The position numbers and the translations under genes are program-made. From Kitasatospora sp. NBC_00315 (GTDB taxonomy: Bacteria > Actinomycetota > Actinomycetes > Streptomycetales > Streptomycetaceae), in the NCBI RefSeq assembly GCF_041435095.1, contig NZ_CP108025.1:2108001-2172000 (forward strand): 64,000 nucleotides of DNA. The letters are read 5' to 3'. The notes under the pieces were generated by a model, which was given only the letters and a program-made list of their open reading frames with translations, was not told the origin of the DNA and ran no database searches. Shown here in pieces: positions 9,685-18,098 of the stretch (the first letter of the stretch is position 1; the number at the start of each line of letters is the position of its first letter).

Positions 9685-10734
9685 GTGGATCAGGTGTCCC
9701 AGCAGCAGAACCCGCCCGCGCGGCGGCCCACGATCGCCGACATCGCCAGGATCGTCGGCGTGTCGAAGGTGTCCGTCTCCAACGCACTGAACGGGCAGCC
9801 GGGCGTCTCGGAGGCGACCCGGGCCAGAATCCTGGCCGTCGCCGAGGAGGTCGGCTTCGTGCGCAACAGCGCCGCCCGGGCGCTGAGCGGGGCGAAGTCC
9901 TCCGCGGTGGGCCTGGCACTCGCCCGCCCGGCCCGGATGCTGGGCACCGAGCCGTTCTTCATGGAGCTGATCGGCGGCATCGAGAACGTCCTGTCCGACG
10001 CCTCCTACTCGCTGGCCCTGCAGGTGGTGTCCGACCACGAACGGGGCCTGGAGGCGTACCGGCGCTGGTGGGGCGAGCGGCACATCGACGGCGCGATCCT
10101 GGTGGACCTGCGCGAAGGTGACGCCCGGGTGCCCGCCCTGGAGGAGATGGGCCTGCCGACGGTCGTGATCGGCGACCCCTCCGGCTCCGGCGGTCTGACG
10201 CCCGTGTGGTCCGACGACGCCGCGGCCGTCCGCGAGACGCTGGAGTACCTCGCCGCGCTCGGGCACCGCCGGGTGGGCCGGGTCGCCGGACTCACCGGAC
10301 TGGTCCACACCTCGCTGCGCGACCGGGCCTTCACCGCCGTCTGCGCGGACCTCGGGCTGGAGACGCCGTCCGTCGTGCACACCGACTACACCGGCGAGGA
10401 GGGCGCACGCGCGACCCGGCGCCTGCTGCTCTCCCCCGGGCGCCCGACCGCGATCCTCTACGACAACGACATGACGGCGGTCGCCGGGCTGTCGGTCGCT
10501 CAGGAGATGGGGCTCCAGGTGCCCCGGGACCTGTCGATCGTGGCCTGGGACGACTCCCCGCTGGTGCAGGTCGTCCGGCCGCCGCTGACCGCGCTGACCC
10601 GCGACATCCACACCTACGGTGCGAACGCCGCCCGGACCCTGCTGTCACTGATCTCCGGCCGCAAGGTCGACGGATTCGAGTCCCCGGCCCCGCAGTTGAC
10701 GCCCAGGGGCAGCACGGCCGCGCCGCCGGCCTGA
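9685..10734 (+). CDS. LacI-family regulator 2, divergent from beta-mannosidase
   Basis: A 349-aa repressor. GTG at 9685 was chosen because GGAAGGG lies 7 nt before it and the helix-turn-helix (TIADIARIVGVSKVSVSNAL) begins 16 residues in; an in-frame ATG 43 codons earlier would place the protein start inside the operator cluster. The sensing domain is close to LacI-1: EPFFMELIGGIENVL, RRWWGERHIDG, HTDYTGEEGARATRR, AILYDND, LSIVAWDD. Its divergent position and the CCGGTT elements make it the leading candidate for control of the beta-mannosidase gene and of itself. It converges on LacI-3. Confidence 0.9.
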   Translation: MDQVSQQQNPPARRPTIADIARIVGVSKVSVSNALNGQPGVSEATRARILAVAEEVGFVRNSAARALSGAKSSAVGLALARPARMLGTEPFFMELIGGIENVLSDASYSLALQVVSDHERGLEAYRRWWGERHIDGAILVDLREGDARVPALEEMGLPTVVIGDPSGSGGLTPVWSDDAAAVRETLEYLAALGHRRVGRVAGLTGLVHTSLRDRAFTAVCADLGLETPSVVHTDYTGEEGARATRRLLLSPGRPTAILYDNDMTAVAGLSVAQEMGLQVPRDLSIVAWDDSPLVQVVRPPLTALTRDIHTYGANAARTLLSLISGRKVDGFESPAPQLTPRGSTAAPPA

Positions 10735-10751
10735 CGGCGTCCACCGGACGG

Positions 10752-10782
10752 CCGGTCGCGGCCGGCCCGAAGCCGCGACCGG
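10752..10782. terminator. Hairpin between convergent LacI genes
   Basis: CCGGTCGCGG at 10752-10761 pairs perfectly with CCGCGACCGG at 10773-10782, a 10-bp stem with an 11-nt loop, 18 bp after the LacI-2 stop. No T-run follows, as is common in streptomycetes. Short CGCGAC-type repeats near 10812-10830 lie between it and the end of LacI-3. Confidence 0.6.
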
Positions 10783-10840
10783 AGCGGGACCGGGACCGGG
10801 CCCCCGCACCGCGACCGCGACCGCGACCGGCAGCCGACCG

Positions 10841-11869
10841 CTAGGACCGTCGCGGCGGTGGGCCGGTGGTGCCCCGTGGGACCAGTACGGGGGTGCCGTG
10901 CACGCGCGATTCGGCGTGCCCGGTGTCCAGGAGCTGGAGCAGGCAGCGGGCCACCTCGGCGCCGAAGGCGAACGGGTCGTGGCTGAGGGCGGACAGTGTG
11001 GGCCAGGTGATCCGGCACAGGTCGGAGTCGTCCCAGGCCACCAGCGAGACGTCCTCGGGGACGCGCAGGCCCAGCTCCCCGGCCGCCGCCAGACCGGCCA
11101 CGGCCATGATGTCGTTGTCGTAGAGGATCGCGGTGGGCCGGTCCGGGCCGGCGAGCAGCGTCCGGGTCACCGACGCGCCCTGGCGCGCGGACAGGTCCGT
11201 GGGCACGCTCCGGGCCGCCTCCAACGACAGCTCGGCCGCGCCGGCCTCGAACGCCGTGGCGCGCACCCGGGAGCTGCCGAGCGTCGCGGGCCCCGCCACG
11301 TGGGCGATCCGCCGATGACCGAGGATGGCGAGGTAGCGGACCACCTCGGTGATCGCCGCCCCGTCGTCGCTCCACACGGCCGGGAACGGGCCGCTGTGGT
11401 CGGGATGGGCGACGGCGACCACCGGCATGCCCAGCCGGTGCAGGGGTGCGATCCGGGGATCCTCGGGCGCCACGGCGATCAGCACCGCGCCGTTGACCCG
11501 GCCGGACTGCCACCACTGCTTGTGGAGCGCGATCTCCGACTCCGGGCCGGCGGTCAGGTGCAGCAGCAGTGAGCACGGGCGTTCGGCCAGTACGCTCTCG
11601 ACACCGCCGATCAGGGCCATGTGGACGGCGTCCAGACCCATGCCCACCGCGTCCCGGCCGATCGCCATCCCGATGGTGTGCACGCCGGGGCTCCGGGCCA
11701 GCGACCGGGCCGCCAGGTTCGGCGACCAGCCGAGCGCGCCGGCGGCCTCGACGATCCGGCGACGGGTCGCCTCCGAGACGCCGGGGCGGTCGTTCAGGGC
11801 GAGCGAGACGGCGCCGGCCGAGACGCCGGCGCGGGCGGCGACGTCGCGGATCGTCACCCGGTGCTGCAT
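10841..11869 (-). CDS. LacI-family regulator 3
   Basis: A 342-aa repressor with the helix-turn-helix GVSAGAVSLALN near residues 14-25, identical to that of LacI-4, so both should recognise the same or very similar operators. The sensing domain keeps GGVESVLAERP, QWWQSGRVNGAVL, RPTAILYDND and VSLVAWDDSDL, but the EPFFME segment of the other three is changed to GLDAVHMALI, which suggests a different ligand or dimer face. It is the last gene of a reverse-strand series (binding protein, two permeases, LacI-4, manA, LacI-3). A gap of 217 bp after manA leaves room for its own promoter. Confidence 0.9.
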   Translation of the reverse strand: MQHRVTIRDVAARAGVSAGAVSLALNDRPGVSEATRRRIVEAAGALGWSPNLAARSLARSPGVHTIGMAIGRDAVGMGLDAVHMALIGGVESVLAERPCSLLLHLTAGPESEIALHKQWWQSGRVNGAVLIAVAPEDPRIAPLHRLGMPVVAVAHPDHSGPFPAVWSDDGAAITEVVRYLAILGHRRIAHVAGPATLGSSRVRATAFEAGAAELSLEAARSVPTDLSARQGASVTRTLLAGPDRPTAILYDNDIMAVAGLAAAGELGLRVPEDVSLVAWDDSDLCRITWPTLSALSHDPFAFGAEVARCLLQLLDTGHAESRVHGTPVLVPRGTTGPPPRRS

Positions 11870-12086
11870 GACTGTTCCTCTCCGGCTGGCTCACAGGTCG
11901 GCGGCGCGCGGCAGTACCGCGCCCGGGAACCATCCTGTCAGGTCGCGGAGTGCCCCGGCCCCGCCACGGGGCCTCGCAGCGGGTCCGTCCGGCGCACGCC
12001 GGCGCCGGAGGGATGCCGGACGGGCGCGGCCGGCGGGTCGCGGCCGCACCGTGGAGCGGGACCGGCGGCCCCACCGTACGGGCGGC

Positions 12087-13313
12087 TCAGCGGCCGGCGC
12101 GGCCGGGGACGCGGGCGCGGTGGAAGTGGGCGCTGCCGGTCAGTTCGACCGGGGCCCCGGCGGCCGGGAGGAAGACGCTGTCACCCCGGCGGAGGGCGAG
12201 CGGCTTGCCCGCGCCCTGGTGGAGTTCGGCGCTTCCCCCGGTGCACAGCAGGATCTGCGGGCCGTCGCCGTCGAGGGAGCGGGTGCCGGCGACGTCCAGC
12301 CGGGAGAGGGCGAACTCGGCGGCCGGTGCCCGGTGGTGGAGCTCCCCGTGCTCGTCCGCGACGGCCGGGACGAGGGACGGCGGGCCGGGCCGGAAGTCGA
12401 CCACCGCCGCCAGCGCCTCGACGTCGACGTGCTTGGGCGTCAGGCCGCAGCGCAGGACGTTGTCGGAGTTGGCCATGACCTCCACCCCGGTGCCGTGCAG
12501 GTAGGCGTGCGGGACGCCGGCGTCCAGGTACAGCGCCTCGCCGGGCAGCAGTCGGACGTGGTTGAGCAGCAGCGCCGCGATCAGCCCCGGGTCGGCCGGG
12601 TAGTCCCGGGCGGCGGCCGCGTAGGCGGCGTAGCTGCGGGCGTGCGGTCCTGGCATACGGGCGGCGTCCGCCAGGGCGGGGGCCAGTGCGGTGGCGGCGG
12701 CCGTTCCCCTGGGACGGTCGGTGCCGAGCGCCTCGGTGAGCACGGTGCGCAGGGCGCGCTCGGGATCGGTGGCGCGCAGCACGCCGATCCAGCGGTCGAG
12801 CACCGGCAGGTCGAGCCCGGCCAGCAGGTCCGCGGTGGCGGCGGGCTCGCGGAAGCCGCACAGGGCGTCGAACTCGTCGAGCGCGCACAGCAGTTCGGGC
12901 TTGTGGTGCGGATCCTTGTAGAGGCGGTGCGGCGCGTCGAGGGGCACCCCCGCCGCCTGTTCGGCTGCGAATCCGGCCTCGGCCTGCGCGGTCGTCGGAT
13001 GGACCTGGACGGAGAGCGCGTGCTCGGCGGCGAGGACCTTCAGCAGGAACGGCAGGCGGGGTCCGAACCGCTCGGTGACGCGCTCGCCGAGCTCCCGCAC
13101 CGGGTCGCGGGCGATGATCTCGTCCAGTGGTTCCGGCCCGGTGCCGCGGTCCAGTAGCGAGGGGGCCGCCGGGTGGGCGCCCATCCACAGCTCCGCCTCG
13201 GGCAGGACGCCGGGCTCACGGCCGGTCAGCCGGGCGATGGCCGTCCGGGATCCCCACGCGTAGGGGCGGATCCGGTTGCTCAGCAGAGCGGCGGCGGGCG
13301 GGGAATGGGTCAT
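12087..13313 (-). CDS. manA: Mannose-6-phosphate isomerase, class I
   Basis: A 408-aa zinc metalloenzyme that interconverts mannose-6-P and fructose-6-P. NRIRPYAWGSRTAI at the start, PEAELWMGAHP near residue 38, LSVQVHP (zinc-binding Gln and His), HKPELLCAL (zinc-binding Glu) and AGVPHAYLHG followed by EVMANSDNVLRCGLTPKHVD are the signatures of type I isomerases, at the usual length. It lies between two LacI genes and downstream of a sugar importer in the same direction. It links mannose from the nearby beta-mannosidase, once phosphorylated, to glycolysis, and it can also run in reverse to supply mannosyl donors. Confidence 0.95.
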   Translation of the reverse strand: MTHSPPAAALLSNRIRPYAWGSRTAIARLTGREPGVLPEAELWMGAHPAAPSLLDRGTGPEPLDEIIARDPVRELGERVTERFGPRLPFLLKVLAAEHALSVQVHPTTAQAEAGFAAEQAAGVPLDAPHRLYKDPHHKPELLCALDEFDALCGFREPAATADLLAGLDLPVLDRWIGVLRATDPERALRTVLTEALGTDRPRGTAAATALAPALADAARMPGPHARSYAAYAAAARDYPADPGLIAALLLNHVRLLPGEALYLDAGVPHAYLHGTGVEVMANSDNVLRCGLTPKHVDVEALAAVVDFRPGPPSLVPAVADEHGELHHRAPAAEFALSRLDVAGTRSLDGDGPQILLCTGGSAELHQGAGKPLALRRGDSVFLPAAGAPVELTGSAHFHRARVPGRAGR

Positions 13314-13408
13314 GGCGGTGCTCCGGGTCGGGGTGGGCCGGTCCGCCCCCGCGGTTCCTCACCCTCGGGAGGAGTCGGGGACGGACCGGGGTACGGGGAG
13401 GCGGCCGG

Positions 13409-14443
13409 TCAGGACGCGCCGGCGGGGGCGGTGCTGCCGCGGGGGACGAGGACCGGGGTCGCGGCGGGCCCGGAGGAGACGGGCAGGCGGTCGACGAGGT
13501 CGAAGAGACTGCGGGCGACCTGCGCGCCGAACCCGTGGACGTCATGGCTCATCGCCGACAGGGTCGGGTGAGTGAGCCGACACAGCTGGGAGTCGTCCCA
13601 GGCGATCAGGCTGAGGTCCCGGGGTACATGCAGGCCGAACTCGGCGGCGACCGAGAGGCTGGCGACGGCCATGATGTCGTTGTCGTAGATGATCGCCGTG
13701 GGCCGCTGGTCGCCCGAGGCGAGGAGCATCCTGGTGGCGCGGGCTCCCGCGTGTCCGGAGAAGTCGGTGGGCAGGCTGCGCGGCTCGTCCAGGCCGAGTT
13801 CGGCCGTGATCCGCTCCAGCGCGCGCGAGCGGATCACGGTGTGGCCGAGTGCGGGGTCGCCGCCGACCCGGGCGATCCGGCGGTGGCCGAGCAGGGCGAG
13901 GTAGCGGACCGCCTCCTCGATGGCGGCGGCGTCGTCGGTCCACACCGCGGTGAGGTCGTCCCCTGCGAGCCCGCAGTGCCCGGCCGCGACAACGGGCATG
14001 CCCAGCCGGGCGAGCGCGGGGATCCGGGGGTCGTCCTCGGTGAGGTCGACCAGGACAGAACCGCTGACCCTGCGGGTCCTCCACCACTCCCGGTGGACGG
14101 CGGTCTCCTGCTCCCGGTCGCGCACCAGCCGCAGCAGCAGGGTCGCCGCCCGCACCTCCAGGACGCTCTCGATGCCGGAGATGAACTCCATGAAGAACGG
14201 TTCCAGGCCCAGCTGTCGGGCGGGCCGGGCGATGACCAGTCCGACGGTGTCGGTCCGGTCACCCCGGCTGCCCAGGCTGCGCGCGGCCTGGCTGGGGATC
14301 CAGCCGAGTTCGGCCGCGGCCGCGCGGATCCGCTCCCGGGTGGGGGCGGAGAGGCCGGGGCGGTCGTTGAGGGCCAGGGACACCGCTCCGGCGGACACTC
14401 CCGCCCGGGCTGCGACGTCCCTGATGGTGACGCGCACGCTCAC
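13409..14443 (-). CDS. LacI-family regulator 4, in the sugar importer operon
   Basis: A 344-aa repressor with the GVSAGAVSLALN recognition region identical to LacI-3. The sensing domain has LEPFFMEFISGIESVL, EWWRTRRVSGSVLVDL, HAGARATRMLL, RPTAIIYDNDIMAVA and LSLIAWDDSQL. It lies 67 bp after the second permease gene and 95 bp before manA, in the same direction, so it probably belongs to the importer operon and regulates it. The ligand is unknown; mannose or a manno-oligosaccharide is the context-based guess. Confidence 0.9.
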   Translation of the reverse strand: MSVRVTIRDVAARAGVSAGAVSLALNDRPGLSAPTRERIRAAAAELGWIPSQAARSLGSRGDRTDTVGLVIARPARQLGLEPFFMEFISGIESVLEVRAATLLLRLVRDREQETAVHREWWRTRRVSGSVLVDLTEDDPRIPALARLGMPVVAAGHCGLAGDDLTAVWTDDAAAIEEAVRYLALLGHRRIARVGGDPALGHTVIRSRALERITAELGLDEPRSLPTDFSGHAGARATRMLLASGDQRPTAIIYDNDIMAVASLSVAAEFGLHVPRDLSLIAWDDSQLCRLTHPTLSAMSHDVHGFGAQVARSLFDLVDRLPVSSGPAATPVLVPRGSTAPAGAS

Positions 14444-14510
14444 GTGTCCTCCTCGGTCGCTGCTGGGTGCGCCGCCGCGACGCGGGTGCGGCGGCGCGGG
14501 CCGGGCCGGG

Positions 14511-15386
14511 TCACTTCGTGGCGCCGGCCGAGAAGCCGCTGTAGATGAACCGCTGGAGGGCGAGGAAGACGATGAGGGTGGGAAGGATGACGAGGACGGT
14601 GCCCGCCGAGATGGTCTCCCAGTGCGCGCCGAACGGACCCTTGAAGCGGAACAGGGAGGTGGAGATCGTCCCGAGCTCCGAGGAGGGCATGTAGAGGAAG
14701 GGGATGTAGAAGTCGTTGTAGACGGTGATGCCCTTGACGATGACCACGGTGGCGATCGCCGGCTTGAGCATCGGCAGGATGATCCGCCGGTAGATGGTGA
14801 AGGAGTTGGCGCCGTCGAGCCGGGCCGCCTCGTCCAGGGAGACCGGGATGGAGCGGATGAACTGCAGGAAGACGTAGATCGAGACGATGTCGGTGCCGAG
14901 GTACAGCAGGATCGGCGCCCACCGGGTGTTGAACGCCCCGAGGTCGTTGACGATCTGGAAGGTCGCGACCTGCGTGGTGACGCCGGGGACGAGCGTGGCG
15001 ACCAGGAACAGCCCCACGACCAGCTTCTTGAAGCGGAACTCGAACCGGTCGATGGCGTAGGCGGTCATCGACCCGATCAGTACGGTGCCGGCCGTGGAGA
15101 CGACCAGGATGATCGTGGTGTTGACGAACGCCTGCAGCATGTTGCCCTGCTGGAAGGCGTTCACGTAGTTGTCGAGGTTGAACCAGTCGTGCGGCAGCGT
15201 CAGCGGTCCGCCGGTACCGACCTCCTGGCCGGTCTTCAGCGAGGTGAGGAGGATCACCACGAGGGGGACGACGACGACGCCGGCGGCCAGGACGAGTGAC
15301 AGGTACTTCGCGGCGCCGGCCAGGGCGGCACGGGGAGCGGGTGTCCGCCGGGGTGAGCGGGTCTGCGGGGTGGCGGTGGTGGTCAC
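14511..15386 (-). CDS. Carbohydrate ABC permease, MalG type
   Basis: A 291-aa inner-membrane permease. A cytoplasmic start rich in Ser, Thr, Pro and Arg leads into about six membrane helices. The EAA loop (DEAARLDGANSFTIYRRIILP, near 190-210) is the surface that contacts the ATPase. GTG at 15386 was chosen: it overlaps the stop of the preceding permease by 4 bp (GTGA), the usual translational coupling of such pairs. No ATPase gene is present; in streptomycetes these CUT1 importers share the MsiK ATPase encoded elsewhere. Confidence 0.92.
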   Translation of the reverse strand: MTTTATPQTRSPRRTPAPRAALAGAAKYLSLVLAAGVVVVPLVVILLTSLKTGQEVGTGGPLTLPHDWFNLDNYVNAFQQGNMLQAFVNTTIILVVSTAGTVLIGSMTAYAIDRFEFRFKKLVVGLFLVATLVPGVTTQVATFQIVNDLGAFNTRWAPILLYLGTDIVSIYVFLQFIRSIPVSLDEAARLDGANSFTIYRRIILPMLKPAIATVVIVKGITVYNDFYIPFLYMPSSELGTISTSLFRFKGPFGAHWETISAGTVLVILPTLIVFLALQRFIYSGFSAGATK

Positions 15387-16354
15387 GAGAGTTCGACCCT
15401 CTCCTCCGGCACGAGCCGGCGCTGGATCCAGGTCACGATCAGGATCAGGACCAGGAGGACGACGGCGGAGGCGGACGCCAGGCCGACCTTGTCGAACTTG
15501 AAGGCCAGCTTGACCGTCTGGATGACGAACGTCTCGCTGCCGTTGGCGCCGCCCGTCATGACGTACGGGATCTCGAAGACCGCCAGCGAACCGGAGATCG
15601 CCAGGATGACGCTCAGGCTGATGATCGGTTTGATGCTCGGGGCGATGATGTGCCGGAACCGCTGCCAGCTGTTCGCGCCGTCCAGCGCCGCGGCCTCGTA
15701 CAGGTGTGGCGGGATGGACTGGATCGCGCCGAGGAACAGCACCATGTTCAGGCCCGTGTAGCGCCAGACCGACACCCCGGCCAGGGACTTGTTGACCAGA
15801 TCCGGATCGCCGAGCCACAGGTGGTGGCCGTGCAGGCCGACCACCTGCAGCAGCGAGTCGAGCGTGCCCCCGGGCTGGAAGAAGTAGAGGAACACGAACC
15901 CGATCGCGACGCCGTTGATCAGGTACGGGAAGAACAGGATGCCCTTGAACAGGTTCCGGAAGCGGGCCTTGAAGCTCAGCACGGTGGCGAAGTAGAGCGC
16001 GGCGGCGATCTGCACGAAGGAGGCGACCAGGTAGACGCCGCTGACCAGGAAGACCTTGAACAGCTCCGGGCGGGTGAACAGGTCGGTGTAGTTCTCCGCG
16101 CCGACGTTCTCGTGGGTGGGGCTGATGCCGTCCCAGTCGGTGAAGCTGTAGCCGAGCATGTCCGCGATCGGCAGGTAGGTGAACGTCACCAGCAGCACCA
16201 GCGGCGCCAGCAGGTAGAGCCAGGGCGTGAACCACCAGTAGCGGCGGGTGCCACGGCCCCGTGGTGTGCGGACCGGCGGGGCGGCGTCGGGCGGTGCGTC
16301 CGGGCCGGCCGCCACGGGCGATCCCGGCCCTCTGTCCTTCTGCAGTGCAGTCAT
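15383..16354 (-). CDS. Carbohydrate ABC permease, MalF type
   Basis: A 323-aa permease with a Pro-rich cytoplasmic N-terminus of about 40 residues, then helices beginning FTPWLYLLAPLVLLVTF. The EAA loop reads YEAAALDGANSWQRFRHI near 218-235. ATG at 16354 has GAAGGA at about 7 nt spacing. It pairs with the MalG-type permease, which it overlaps by 4 bp, and with the binding lipoprotein 97 bp upstream. A strong hairpin in that 97-bp gap probably lowers permease expression relative to the binding protein. Confidence 0.92.
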   Translation of the reverse strand: MTALQKDRGPGSPVAAGPDAPPDAAPPVRTPRGRGTRRYWWFTPWLYLLAPLVLLVTFTYLPIADMLGYSFTDWDGISPTHENVGAENYTDLFTRPELFKVFLVSGVYLVASFVQIAAALYFATVLSFKARFRNLFKGILFFPYLINGVAIGFVFLYFFQPGGTLDSLLQVVGLHGHHLWLGDPDLVNKSLAGVSVWRYTGLNMVLFLGAIQSIPPHLYEAAALDGANSWQRFRHIIAPSIKPIISLSVILAISGSLAVFEIPYVMTGGANGSETFVIQTVKLAFKFDKVGLASASAVVLLVLILIVTWIQRRLVPEERVELS

Positions 16355-16388
16355 CTTCGTTCCTTCGTCGTGCGGGACACCCTGGGAA

Positions 16389-16438
16389 GCGGTACGGCCA
16401 CGCGGCCGGGGCAGCCGGCCGCGTGAGGGCCGCACCGC
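16389..16438 (-). other. Intercistronic hairpin between binding-protein and permease genes
   Basis: CACGCGGCCGG (16399-16409) pairs perfectly with CCGGCCGCGTG (16415-16425) around a 5-nt loop. The stem continues outward as GCGGTACGGC (16389-16398) against GCCGCACCGC (16429-16438) with one mismatch and a 3-nt bulge. Such structures stabilise the upstream mRNA or cause partial termination, so the binding protein is made in excess of the permeases. Confidence 0.7.
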
Positions 16439-16451
16439 TCGTCCGGGGGTG

Positions 16452-17765
16452 TCAGCCTGCGACCGTCTTCTGCGACTCGGACCACTTCTTGTCCAGCTCC
16501 GCGAAGTAGCTGTTCCGGTCGCCGGGGGCCGCGCCGCGGGCGATGTCGACCAGCTTCTGGCGGTAGTCGGGGGTGTCCAGGCCGATCTCCGCCCCCTTGT
16601 CGATCTTGCTGACGACGGCGGACTGCTCCTGCGCCTGCGGGATCATCCTCACGCCCTTGTCCTCGAAGGGCTTGAGGGTGGACGGCAGCGCGGTGCCCTT
16701 GACCGAGGAGATGGCTTCCTCCGCCTGGGCGCTCCCGGACTTGGTGATGAACCAGTCGATCCAGGCCCGCGCCGCCTCCTTGTGGCTGGAGTGCGTGTTG
16801 ACGGCGTACTTGTAGTCCGGCTGCACGACACTGCACAGCTTCCCGTCCGAGGACGCCTGCGGGAACGGCATGTAGCCGATGTCGTCCGGGTTCTGCCCGG
16901 CGGCCTTGGCGGCGGCCTGGATCTGCGGGATCGCCCAGGAGCCGAGCGCCATCGTGGCGACCTTGCCGGTGCCGAGCAGGGTCTTGGAGTTCTCCCAGTT
17001 GGTCGTCGTCGGGTCGTCCTCGGTGAGCTTCTCGTGGACGGCGCTGTACAGCAGGCCGTCGATCGCGTTGAGGTCCTTTCCGGCCGCCCACGGCTCGGCG
17101 GTGGTGGCCAGCGCGTCCTTGGCCTTGCTGTCGCAGCTGGGCACGCCGACGGAGTCCGTCCACTGCCGCAGCGGCCAGCCGTCGTGGTAGTTCGTGTAGT
17201 ACGGGGTGGCCTGCGTCCTGGCCTTGACGGCCTTCAGGTCGTCGATGAACGCCTGCTGCGAGGTGGGCCAGTCGGTGATGCCGGCCTGCTGCCAGACCGC
17301 CTTGTTGTAGACCAGGCCGGTCGCCACGCCGATGTTGGCGAGGCCGTACACCTTGCCGCCGACGTTCGCGTAGTCGGTCCAGTCGAAGGTCCTGGAGAGG
17401 TCGGAGGCGTCGCCCAGCGAGGAGAAGAAGGTCGGATACCGGCTGACGGACAGGCTCTGGGGGATCAGCAGGACGTCACCGTAGTTCTCGGTGTTCATCC
17501 GGATCTTGACTTCGCCCTCGTAGTCGGTGATCCCCTCGAACTTCACCTTGACGTTCGGGTAGAGCTTGGTGAACTCGTCGGCGTACTTCTTCAGCGTGCC
17601 GTCCGTGACCTGGTCGGTCCGGTTGGTCAGCACCGTGATGTCACCGGACACCTTCGCCGGATCGGCGGCCGCGGTCGCGGCGGAGGAGGAGCTCCCGCCG
17701 CCACTGCTACAGGCAGTGAGCACAACCATGGTCGCGGCCGCCACAGCCATCCATCCTCTGCGCAT
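16452..17765 (-). CDS. Sugar-binding lipoprotein of the ABC importer
   Basis: A 437-aa extracytoplasmic solute-binding protein of the carbohydrate (CUT1, family 1) class. The short signal ends in the lipobox VLTAC, with the lipidated Cys at residue 19, then a Ser/Gly/Ala linker. The mature domain begins SGDITVLTNRTDQVTDG and has KVSVSR-like and KAVWQQAGITDWPTS segments typical of the fold. It captures the sugar outside the membrane and hands it to the two permeases downstream. Context (beta-mannosidase, manA, ROK kinase) suggests a mannoside or manno-oligosaccharide ligand; residues alone do not show it. Confidence 0.92.
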   Translation of the reverse strand: MRRGWMAVAAATMVVLTACSSGGGSSSSAATAAADPAKVSGDITVLTNRTDQVTDGTLKKYADEFTKLYPNVKVKFEGITDYEGEVKIRMNTENYGDVLLIPQSLSVSRYPTFFSSLGDASDLSRTFDWTDYANVGGKVYGLANIGVATGLVYNKAVWQQAGITDWPTSQQAFIDDLKAVKARTQATPYYTNYHDGWPLRQWTDSVGVPSCDSKAKDALATTAEPWAAGKDLNAIDGLLYSAVHEKLTEDDPTTTNWENSKTLLGTGKVATMALGSWAIPQIQAAAKAAGQNPDDIGYMPFPQASSDGKLCSVVQPDYKYAVNTHSSHKEAARAWIDWFITKSGSAQAEEAISSVKGTALPSTLKPFEDKGVRMIPQAQEQSAVVSKIDKGAEIGLDTPDYRQKLVDIARGAAPGDRNSYFAELDKKWSESQKTVAG

Positions 17766-18098
17766 CTTCGCTCATCCTTCGCGCTGGTCGTCATCGGGAT
17801 CGGGAAGCGATGCCCGGGATGCGAACTCAGCTTCCGGGCTGCTGGACGCTTAACGTAGACGCCACATCCGCGCCATGTCCATAGATCGGTCAACATTGAT
17901 ATTCAGGTCATTTGTTGCCATTGACCTCTCACTTTACTAAATCATTGCCTAACTCAATGACGATTCTGTCTCATTGCCGGGCTGCGATCGGCGACCCGCT
18001 CGACAACGTTGTCCAACGGCGCGACAATCAACGGGACCGACCGGTGGCACCATCCCGGGGCCCGAGCGCCACCCCGTCACACCTGCGGAGACGTCACA
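17766..18098. promoter_or_regulatory. Divergent regulatory region of importer operon and ROK kinase
   Basis: This gap is unusually AT-rich around 17880-17960. It contains AGGTCA and TGACCT as an inverted pair 10 bp apart near 17906-17928, two TCATTGCC copies near 17943 and 17971, and a TTGACC hexamer on the reverse strand near 17887 that could be a -35 for the lipoprotein gene. On the right is the perfect palindrome GACAACGTTGTC at 18002-18013 and a further half-site GCGACAATC 8 bp on, just before the kinase. LacI-type control of both sides is the likely reading. Confidence 0.5.
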
